Of a stretch of DNA of 7,082 nucleotides, positions 1 to 5,001 are shown piece by piece. Every line of letters starts with the position of its first letter. Positions within the stretch are counted from its first letter, which is position 1. Source of the DNA: Chryseobacterium gleum (GTDB lineage Bacteria > Bacteroidota > Bacteroidia > Flavobacteriales_D > Crocinitomicaceae); assembly GCA_943326825.2 (NCBI GenBank), contig CALPUT020000129.1, positions 1 through 7,082 of the forward strand, given 5' to 3'. Both the position numbers and the translations under genes were made by a program. The notes below the pieces were generated by a model, which was not told where the DNA came from, did no database searches, and worked only from the letters and a program-made list of their open reading frames with translations.

Positions 1-3000
1 GCTAATTTGACGAGTTTAAACAATAAGGCAGTTTCAATCGAGGAATCTAAAATTGATAAATCAATATTAGTTGGAAAAATTGATACATCTTATGTTACAG
101 ATATTACTAAAATCGAAGCTTCAACTTCAACTACAAAACAATCTGATTTAGTAAATCGTGAAGTTGCTTTACAGGAAAAATTAGCTCAAAAAGTTGCTGA
201 AAACGAAAAACAAATTCAAAAATCATCAACTCCAGCTTTATTAGCTGAAAATAAAGTTTTAACAAGTCAAATTGCTGAAAGTAAAACTAGACAGGCTAAT
301 TATGCTAATGTAAATGCTGTTGCATCATCAAAAACGGAAGCTACAAAATCTTCTTCTTCAGCAATGGATTTGAGACAAAGTATTTTAGGAGATAATGCTT
401 CAGAAGTTGACAAAACATATACGACTTTAGTTGAATTAAAACGTCAAGATGAAGTTTTAGAAAAATACGAACAATCTATCCAAACAAGATTAACAGATGT
501 TAATTTAGAATTAGAGAAAAATTCTCAAAACACAAGTTTCCAAGAGAAAAAATCGATTCTTGAAGAAGAATTAAAAATCGTTCAAAACAAACGAAGAGGA
601 GGTCGTATTTCAATTGGTGAGTTTGAGAGTGTAGCTGTAGCGAAAACTCCAGAGCAGAAACAATTAGAAACGTTGGCAGCTGAAAACACTGCTTTAAATG
701 AACAATTATCAGCTTCTAATTTAGATAAGAAACAAAAAGCTGAATTAGAGAAAAAAATAGCATCGAATAATTTAGAACAAGCAAAAGTTGAGAATACAAT
801 TGTGACAAATGAGTTAGCTCAACAAAAAACTGAAAATGAACAAAAAACGGCTCAATTAACTCAAATTTCTTCCGGTTCTAATCAAGTCGTTATAGCGCAA
901 TCAAAAAATAAGCGATTGTCAGCTGAAGCTCAATCTTTGGTTAAACAGTCAGCAGAAACTAATAATATCGAAGAGAAAAATTATTTGTTGAATCAAGCTT
1001 TATCCAAAGAAGTAAAAGCAAATGAAGTTGCTCAAGATGCTCTTATTGATCATTCGATTACAACAATTGGAAATAATGAAATAAGTTCATTATATACGAA
1101 AGCAGAATTAGAAAAAAAGAAACGTAAATATTCGATAGAAATTGGTGAATTAGCAGTTGAAATTCAAAAATTAGATAAACAAATTGCAACTACAAAAACA
1201 AGCAAAGCGACTGATTTAGTTAAGTCAAGAGATGCACTAATTTCTGAAAAAAGCTTATTAGAGTCTCAAGTAGCAAGTATTGATAAACAAATAGCATCGA
1301 TTAAAGAACCAGTTGCGACTTTCAATCAAAAAGCGATTGATCAACCAATTTCTTATAAAGAAGAAAGAGCAATTGCTACAACAGATGAATATAAAGCTTA
1401 TACAGAAAGTGTTCAAAAAGCAATTAAAACAGAGCAAAAAATAGCAATTTTAAATACTGATCTAGTAAAACAAAGAGAAGAAACAAAACGTTTAATTCTT
1501 TCATCAGTTGATAAACCTTCTGAAGCCTCAAAAGCAGCGATTAAAGAATCAATTACATTGATTAAATCTTCAGAAAATGCGAAGTCAATTTTAGAAAATC
1601 AATTAGCGATAGAGCAGGGGGAAGCAAATGCAATTTTAGCTAAAAATCCTGAAAATGGTTTGAAAATGCAAAATTTAGCTCAAAGAGGAGTTACTCCTAT
1701 TGACAAACAAATTATTATTGCAAAATTAGTTCCTTTACCTTCCTCTGGTCTTGAAATTAACACTGCAGCAAAAGCTTCAACTTCAGTTACTCCAATTCCA
1801 GTTGATGTAAAAGAACCGAGTGGATTAGTTTACCGAGTTCAAATAGGTGCATTTTCTAAACCTATACCTCAAGATTTGTTTAGTTCTTTTAATCCTGTAT
1901 CTGGTGAAAAAATTGCTAATACAACTATTACTCGTTACATGGCAGGTTATTTCAATGGTGCTACAAAAGCAGTTGAAGCACAGACTCAAATCAAAGGTTT
2001 AGGTTATAAAGATGCATTCGTAATAGCCTATTGTGATGGAAAACGAATTTCATTAGCTGAAGCAAGAGACTTAGAAAAATCAAAAAGATGTATACCAAAA
2101 GGAGAAAATGAATTATTAATAGAAGTTGCAACAAATACTGCTGAATTGTTAGGTAAATCAACTTTTGATTCTCTAGCAACGAAAGAAGTGGATGAATTAG
2201 CATATCATGAAGCCATGAATGCTGTTAAAGCAACTGCGGCTGAATCTAGATTAGGATTGTTTTATACTGTTCAAATAGGGGTTTATAATTCTCCAGTTAC
2301 AGCTGAACGCTTAAGTAATATTTATCCAATCGTATCAAAACGATTAACAAATGGTCAGATTCGTTATTCTTCAGGTATGTTTAAATCGGCAGAAGCTGCA
2401 AAACCGAAAAAAGAAGAAGCAATATTGAGAGGAATTGTTGATGCATTCGTAACAGCATACTACAAAGGAGAACGTATATCTTTAGTTGAAGCTAAAAAAT
2501 TATTAGATGAAAATGGAGAAGTAATACTTGAACCATTAAAAGATGAAGAAATGCAAGTTTCAACTCCAGAGCAAGTAGCAAAAGAGCTAGAGAATATTAA
2601 ATTAAAAGAAGTTGAATTGAAAAAAATTGAACAAGGAAAAGATTCAATTCTAAGAGCTTTGGTGAATTCAGAAGTGAAAGCCATTTCTCATCCTAAAACA
2701 TATTTTGTTTCTAAGTTAAACTATTCGAAATTTCCTAAAGAAGAATTGAATCATTACAATACATTAGGAGCGTTTTATTATGATTCAAAAGACTTAAAAA
2801 TCAAATCAGCAATTGTGAATTCAAGTGATGCTTTGCCAACTTTAGGGAAAAATGCAATTGAATTTGATACATTAATGGTAAAAGATATAATTTCAGATAT
2901 TAGTGATATTCATGATTTATCTATTTCTGTTCGTTCAAATAAAATACCGGGGGATGTTGCTGAATGGTTATTACAATTGAATCATGAACGTTCTTTTGAA

Positions 3001-3126
3001 ATGCAAAACAATGAATTAATGATTGTTTTAAGAAATATTCAAAGTACAGAACTAGAGGCGTTGAAAGCTAAAATTGAATCATTTGGTTTAACTGTAAAAG
3101 AGTTAAGTAAAGATTCTGGATTGTAA
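1..3126 (+). CDS. Large coiled-coil protein with two SPOR-like domains (3' part only)
   Basis: The frame is open to the left edge, so the true start lies outside; the in-frame TTG at 7 is not convincing. About 1040 residues are visible. Bases 1 to about 1750 encode a Lys/Glu/Gln/Ala-rich, heptad-like sequence that is very probably a long coiled coil. Two related domains follow, at about 1819-2064 and 2251-2493. Each starts with a strand of the form Y-x-VQIG-(A/V)-(F/Y) and ends in DAFV-(I/T)-AY-x-x-G-(K/E)-RIS, the pattern of SPOR-like domains. A short charged linker and a globular C-terminal domain (about 2690-3123) close the protein. From memory, similar C-termini occur in large envelope-associated TPR/PD40 proteins of Flavobacteriales. 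SPOR domains generally bind denuded peptidoglycan, so a periplasmic or envelope role is likely, but no signal peptide can be seen here. The gene stays in frame through many A runs, which argues against poor sequence quality. Confidence 0.85.
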   Translation, partial: ANLTSLNNKAVSIEESKIDKSILVGKIDTSYVTDITKIEASTSTTKQSDLVNREVALQEKLAQKVAENEKQIQKSSTPALLAENKVLTSQIAESKTRQANYANVNAVASSKTEATKSSSSAMDLRQSILGDNASEVDKTYTTLVELKRQDEVLEKYEQSIQTRLTDVNLELEKNSQNTSFQEKKSILEEELKIVQNKRRGGRISIGEFESVAVAKTPEQKQLETLAAENTALNEQLSASNLDKKQKAELEKKIASNNLEQAKVENTIVTNELAQQKTENEQKTAQLTQISSGSNQVVIAQSKNKRLSAEAQSLVKQSAETNNIEEKNYLLNQALSKEVKANEVAQDALIDHSITTIGNNEISSLYTKAELEKKKRKYSIEIGELAVEIQKLDKQIATTKTSKATDLVKSRDALISEKSLLESQVASIDKQIASIKEPVATFNQKAIDQPISYKEERAIATTDEYKAYTESVQKAIKTEQKIAILNTDLVKQREETKRLILSSVDKPSEASKAAIKESITLIKSSENAKSILENQLAIEQGEANAILAKNPENGLKMQNLAQRGVTPIDKQIIIAKLVPLPSSGLEINTAAKASTSVTPIPVDVKEPSGLVYRVQIGAFSKPIPQDLFSSFNPVSGEKIANTTITRYMAGYFNGATKAVEAQTQIKGLGYKDAFVIAYCDGKRISLAEARDLEKSKRCIPKGENELLIEVATNTAELLGKSTFDSLATKEVDELAYHEAMNAVKATAAESRLGLFYTVQIGVYNSPVTAERLSNIYPIVSKRLTNGQIRYSSGMFKSAEAAKPKKEEAILRGIVDAFVTAYYKGERISLVEAKKLLDENGEVILEPLKDEEMQVSTPEQVAKELENIKLKEVELKKIEQGKDSILRALVNSEVKAISHPKTYFVSKLNYSKFPKEELNHYNTLGAFYYDSKDLKIKSAIVNSSDALPTLGKNAIEFDTLMVKDIISDISDIHDLSISVRSNKIPGDVAEWLLQLNHERSFEMQNNELMIVLRNIQSTELEALKAKIESFGLTVKELSKDSGL

Positions 3127-3134
3127 TATTGAAT

Positions 3135-3165
3135 TTGCAAAACTGAAACTTAATTCAGAAATTTG
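3135..3165 (+). promoter_or_regulatory. Weak candidate promoter for clpS
   Basis: TTG at 3135-3137 is followed after 20 bases by GAAATTTG at 3158-3165, one mismatch from the Bacteroidota -7 box TAnnTTTG. The box ends 16 bases before the clpS ATG. The same stretch can form a poor hairpin (CTGAA 3143-3147 with TTCAG 3154-3158), so it may also attenuate readthrough from the large gene upstream. Confidence 0.3.
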
Positions 3166-3181
3166 TATAAATAAGTAAAAT

Positions 3182-3454
3182 ATGACTCAAACAGAAACAT
3201 GTGTTGAAGAATTATTAGTTGAGGAATTAATAGATCAAAAAGATTTAATCGTTTTTAATGACGATGTAAATACATTTGAACATGTGATTAATTCGTTAAT
3301 TAAAGTATGTAAACATTCTGAAATTCAAGCTGAACAATGTACTTGGATAATACATTATAATGGTAAATGTCAAGTAAAAAGAGGTTCTTACGAAAGATTA
3401 GAACCATTATGTACATCTTTATTAGATAAAGGTATCTCAGCGGAAATACAATAA
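3182..3454 (+). CDS. clpS: ATP-dependent Clp protease adaptor ClpS
   Basis: A 90-residue protein of the usual ClpS length. ClpS binds the N-terminal domain of a ClpA/ClpC-type unfoldase in the cytoplasm and delivers substrates bearing hydrophobic N-terminal residues (bacterial N-degron pathway). The core starts at about residue 22. The motif NDDVNTFEHVI (residues 26-36) contains the Asn-Asp-Asp that coordinates the substrate's N-terminal amine. QAEQC (49-53) and IHYNGKC (57-63) follow, and His58 aligns with the pocket histidine of E. coli ClpS. Phe32 sits near the gatekeeper position that is methionine in E. coli. The acidic N-terminal 20 residues match the variable extension that engages the unfoldase pore. 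No Shine-Dalgarno site is visible; the ATG follows an A-rich stretch, normal for this phylum. It lies 55 bases after the upstream gene and is probably transcribed with it or from the weak promoter at 3135. Confidence 0.95.
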   Translation: MTQTETCVEELLVEELIDQKDLIVFNDDVNTFEHVINSLIKVCKHSEIQAEQCTWIIHYNGKCQVKRGSYERLEPLCTSLLDKGISAEIQ

Positions 3455-3469
3455 TTTTGAATAAAAGAC

Positions 3470-3500
3470 TTGCAGAAATAGAAAATGTGTCTATCTTTGC
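3470..3500 (+). promoter_or_regulatory. Consensus Bacteroidota promoter of tRNA-Arg
   Basis: TTG at 3470-3472, a 19-base spacer, then TATCTTTGC at 3492-3500. This is an exact fit to the vegetative sigma consensus TTG-N19-TAnnTTTGC of Bacteroidota. Transcription should begin around 3505-3508, giving only a few leader bases before the mature tRNA. It lies 15 bases after the clpS stop, so the tRNA is transcribed independently. Confidence 0.85.
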
Positions 3501-3511
3501 AAAACAATTAA

Positions 3512-3585
3512 GGCTTCGTAGCTCAACTGAATAGAGCACTACATTACGGCTGTAGAGGTTTTAGGTTTGAATCCTAACGAGGTCA
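3512..3585 (+). tRNA. tRNA-Arg (anticodon ACG)
   Basis: A complete 74-base cloverleaf. The acceptor arms are 3512-3518 and 3578-3584 (two G-U pairs, no mismatch), with discriminator A at 3585 and no encoded CCA. The D arm is 3521-3537 (GCTC/GAGC). The anticodon arm is 3539-3555 with loop TTACGGC and anticodon ACG at 3546-3548. The T arm is 3561-3577. A20 and C35, the main arginine identity elements in E. coli, are present. A34 would be deaminated to inosine by TadA to read CGU, CGC and CGA codons. Two conserved tertiary positions differ from normal: G15 is A with U48, and G19 is A with U56, so the T loop reads TTTGAAT instead of TTCGAAT. Pairing is preserved in both cases. A strong promoter and terminator flank the gene, so it is probably expressed. 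Confidence 0.93.
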
Positions 3586-3592
3586 CAAAAAC

Positions 3593-3637
3593 AAAACGAG
3601 AATGAGAGCGAGAGCGTCATTCTCGTTTTTGTTTTAT
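3593..3637 (+). terminator. Strong intrinsic terminator after tRNA-Arg
   Basis: A perfect 13-bp stem (3593-3605 with 3617-3629) closes an 11-base GA-rich loop (3606-3616). The 3' arm runs into a T-rich tail ending around 3637. The 5' arm is preceded by an A-rich stretch, so the hairpin could also stop minus-strand transcription coming from the right. It begins eight bases after the tRNA 3' end. Confidence 0.85.
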
Positions 3638-3662
3638 ATCATTCTCATTCTGTTTCTCGCTC

Positions 3663-3696
3663 TACTTTGAATTTAAAGTAGGTTGAATTCAAAGTA
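3663..3696. repeat. 11-bp perfect inverted repeat
   Basis: TACTTTGAATT at 3663-3673 is repeated in inverted form, AATTCAAAGTA, at 3686-3696 with a 12-base spacer. No T run follows, so it is not a typical terminator. It could be a protein-binding site or the end of a small decayed element. The function is unknown. Confidence 0.6.
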
Positions 3697-3782
3697 TGCG
3701 AAACCTCTCATTCCATCACTCTTTCCAAAACCTTGTAAAAGATAGATTTCTCAAACTTGGAGGTTACAAGAAAGAAAGCTAG
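3696..3782 (+). CDS. Possible 28-codon small ORF
   Basis: ATG at 3696 opens 28 codons ending in TAG at 3780-3782. The predicted peptide is basic and mixed, starting MRNLSFHHSFQNLV and containing KLGGYKK near its end. The stop lies inside the 5' arm of the hairpin at 3775-3809, which would terminate such a transcript. There is no clear promoter or ribosome site, and I recognise no family. The ATG overlaps the end of the inverted repeat at 3686-3696. It may be a chance frame in a relic element. Confidence 0.18.
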   Translation: MRNLSFHHSFQNLVKDRFLKLGGYKKES

Positions 3783-3816
3783 TTATTTGTTTATAAATTT
3801 ACTAGCTTTTTTCTTT
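3775..3816 (+). terminator. Terminator-like hairpin, plus direction
   Basis: AAAGCTAGT (3775-3783) pairs perfectly with ACTAGCTTT (3801-3809). The loop is 17 bases and A+T rich, and the tail 3807-3816 is almost all T. The nine-bp stem and T tail suit an intrinsic terminator reading rightward. The only plus-strand candidate upstream after the tRNA terminator is the small ORF or RNA at about 3663-3780. Confidence 0.5.
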
Positions 3817-3885
3817 CCTCGCATATTCCCCAAAACTAATTTAAAGGCATAAAAAAAAATGTCCAACTGTGAAGATAAACGTTTA

Positions 3886-4213
3886 TTATATTTTAATTTT
3901 AAGTCCAATTCCATTTTGGTCTAATAATATAACAGCTCTTTTAAAGTGAATTTGACTTTCTATAATAAATATAGAACCAGCAATGGCTAAAATACCTCCA
4001 CCGATTATAAAGTTTTTCCCTCCATTAAAGTTTCCAAGTGCAATTGCACCAAAACCAGCAGTAGTAATACCGAATCCTAATGATTTGAAGCTTTAATAAA
4101 TTCTTTTCCTGGTGTATTACTCATCCATTTTGGTGGAGTGTTTTGAATTTCTTTGTTTTGTGAATAGGCATTAAATGAAATAATAGTAATTAATGTTAGT
4201 AAAGTTTTTTCAT
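3886..4213 (-). pseudogene. Broken gene for a small signal-peptide protein with two membrane segments
   Basis: Read on the minus strand from ATG 4213-4211, the frame stops after five codons (TAA). Two single-base restorations, one in the A6 run at 4205-4210 and one in the A run near 4089-4093, give a continuous 109-residue protein ending at the stop 3888-3886. It starts MKKTLLTLITIISFNAYSQN, a clear signal peptide. A short polar linker (about residues 21-43) is followed by two glycine-rich hydrophobic segments (about 46-62 and 69-86) and a short basic tail. I recognise no named family; small glycine-rich membrane proteins of this kind are common hypothetical proteins in Bacteroidota. A good -7 box lies just upstream, so the gene was probably once expressed. 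Both lesions look like loss of one A from a homopolymer, which could be true decay, phase variation or a sequencing error. Confidence 0.72.
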
Positions 4214-4229
4214 AATAATTTGTTTTAAT

Positions 4230-4238
4230 GCAAATATA
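4230..4238 (-). promoter_or_regulatory. -7 box of the broken minus-strand gene
   Basis: On the minus strand this reads TATATTTGC, an exact match to TAnnTTTGC, ending 16 bases before the ATG at 4213. No TTG occurs at the expected distance upstream; the nearest sequence there is TTAACA. The promoter is therefore only half convincing, but its position supports the chosen start. Confidence 0.5.
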
Positions 4239-4259
4239 AATATCTAGTATGATGAGGTG

Positions 4260-4463
4260 TTAATATTTCTCTTTAATAGAGTCTGGTGTTATTTCTTGGT
4301 TGTTGATATTCTCAATATTGTTTTGTTGTTTATCAATATAAGTTCTCGCTTTAATCATTTCTCCCGTTGCTTCTAAAAATAACTTACACGCTTTAATGTC
4401 CCCATTAGCAAGTTGGTAAACTATTTGCGAAACGTTTGAATGTAGTATTTGAATACTTTCTTT
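4260..4463 (-). pseudogene. Headless fragment resembling a phage small terminase C-terminus
   Basis: The minus strand is open for 67 codons from 4463 to a TAA at 4262-4260, with an in-frame stop just upstream (4466-4464). The first ATG is more than halfway in, so the N-terminus is missing. The peptide contains QIVYQLANGDIKACKLFLEA, then TGEM, a pattern I associate with the region after the helix-turn-helix in phBC6A51-type phage small terminase subunits, followed by a Gln/Asn-rich tail. If correct, the DNA-binding half that recognises phage packaging sites has been lost. The stretch has more G+C-rich codons than its neighbours, in keeping with a different origin. The fragment ends 17 bases from the start of the next broken gene, so the truncation point lies around 4464-4480. 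The family assignment is from memory and uncertain. Confidence 0.42.
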
Positions 4464-4480
4464 TTAGATTGAATAAATGA

Positions 4481-4844
4481 ATGATTCTTTATATTTCTTT
4501 AGATGCTTTGAAATTAGATGCTTTGAAATTGTTTGACGACTTAAATTTTTGGCTCATAAAAGAATTAAATGAAATGGTTCCAGTAGACGGGAAATTATTT
4601 TATTTGCAAAAATGACACTAGACATAATATTGGTGAGATGATTGAATATGATCTGACAATGAAAAGACTTGACTTTAAAATAAAATTAAGAATGTTACAG
4701 TTTATGTTTATTAAAGGAAATAAAATGTATATGCTTCAATTTACTGTTGCATCAGAAAAAACTGATACAGACTTAAATATCGAAATGAAAAAATACCTAC
4801 CGTTTTATAGACTTGTAGCAAATGCAATTATAAATGATCAATAA
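4481..4844 (+). pseudogene. Frameshifted gene for a 120-residue unknown protein
   Basis: Two overlapping open frames look like one gene. The first runs from ATG 4481 for 44 codons to TGA 4613-4615. The second carries 68 codons from ATG 4638 to the stop at 4842-4844 and is open upstream from 4587. Removing one A from the A5 run at 4608-4612 joins them into 120 residues. The join reads KLFYLQNDTRHNIGEMIEYD, and the C-terminal half contains KMYMLQFTVASE and YRLVANAI. The alternating strand-helix pattern with a final helix resembles C-terminal halves of PsbP-like/DUF1795-type proteins, but I do not claim a family. There is no signal peptide, and an in-frame TGA stands directly before ATG 4481, so the N-terminus is probably missing. 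The first part carries a 15-bp tandem duplication. If only the second frame is translated, the product is a 68-residue fragment. Confidence 0.5.
4499..4530 (+). repeat. 15-bp in-frame tandem duplication
   Basis: TTAGATGCTTTGAAA occurs at 4499-4513 and again at 4514-4528, with two bases of a third copy. In the frame starting at 4481 it encodes LDALK twice. An exact copy suggests a recent slippage duplication. Confidence 0.9.
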
Positions 4845-4894
4845 TAATTACTTCTATTTATTAAACAAATATGAATATTTTTAATTTATTAATT

Positions 4895-4928
4895 CTGAAT
4901 AAAAAGTATATTATTAATTTTCATTTGC
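4895..4928 (+). promoter_or_regulatory. Weak candidate promoter of the vWA operon
   Basis: TTCATTTGC at 4920-4928 has one mismatch to TAnnTTTGC. The best -33 element is CTG at 4895-4897 with a 22-base spacer, so the upstream half is poor. A start near 4933-4936 would give a leader of about 66-69 bases before ATG 5002. The weak match would suit a gene needing an activator or tight control. Confidence 0.4.
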
Positions 4929-4939
4929 AACCTTGCAAA
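4924..4939. promoter_or_regulatory. Operator-like palindrome over the -7 region
   Basis: TTTGCAA (4924-4930) and TTGCAAA (4933-4939) form a perfect 7-bp inverted repeat around CC. The left arm is the TTTG core of the candidate -7 box and the right arm covers the expected transcription start, the place for a repressor site. The stem is too near its centre to make a stable RNA hairpin (two-base loop). Confidence 0.4.
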
Positions 4940-4956
4940 AAATAAAAAAGAGAGAG

Positions 4957-5001
4957 TTATTTAATGACCTTTGAATTATTAAATAATTAAAAACAAAGGT
5001 T
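4957..5001 (+). promoter_or_regulatory. Possible pseudoknot in the leader of the vWA gene
   Basis: TTATTTAAT (4957-4965) pairs with ATTAAATAA (4978-4986). The loop bases GACCTTTG (4966-4973) pair with CAAAGGTT (4994-5001), the bases directly before the ATG at 5002, with one G-U pair. The A-rich stretch 4987-4993 would be the crossing loop. The second stem would sequester AAAGG, the only Shine-Dalgarno-like sequence near the start. The first stem is all A-T and the first crossing loop is zero bases unless the G-U pair opens, so the two stems may alternate instead of coexisting. It matches no riboswitch class I know. Confidence 0.3.

Larger units (their letters stand above)
3695..3825. repeat. 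131-bp block bounded by 7-bp inverted repeats
   Basis: TATGCGA at 3695-3701 and TCGCATA at 3819-3825 bound a block that is less A+T rich than its surroundings. Further inverted pairs lie inside: AACCTC 3702-3707 with GAGGTT 3760-3765, CTTGTAA 3732-3738 with TTACAAG 3764-3770, and the hairpin at 3775-3809. The first two overlap by two bases and cross, so they would compete. This may be a structured RNA or a relic of a small non-autonomous element. No direct target duplication was found next to the ends. Confidence 0.3.

Noticed and set aside
1991..2684. Two minus-strand open frames (1991-2203 and 2460-2684).
   Set aside because: They lie wholly inside the large plus-strand gene, have low-complexity Leu/Ser/Phe-rich translations expected from the complement of A-rich coiled-coil codons, and have no promoter.
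3300..3539. Minus-strand open frame across clpS and the tRNA.
   Set aside because: It is antisense to clpS, which is a clear gene, and crosses into the tRNA. No start signal supports it.
4073..4084. GAATCCTAA here repeats part of the tRNA T arm (3569-3577) and could be an attachment-site copy.
   Set aside because: Only nine bases match, plus GA after one mismatch. It lies within the reading frame of the broken minus-strand gene, where it encodes part of a sensible SLGF sequence, so chance is the better explanation.
4957..5001. preQ1 or another known small pseudoknot riboswitch.
   Set aside because: The A-rich tail and interlocked stems are similar in outline, but the conserved loop bases of preQ1-I are absent and the gene is not in a queuosine pathway.
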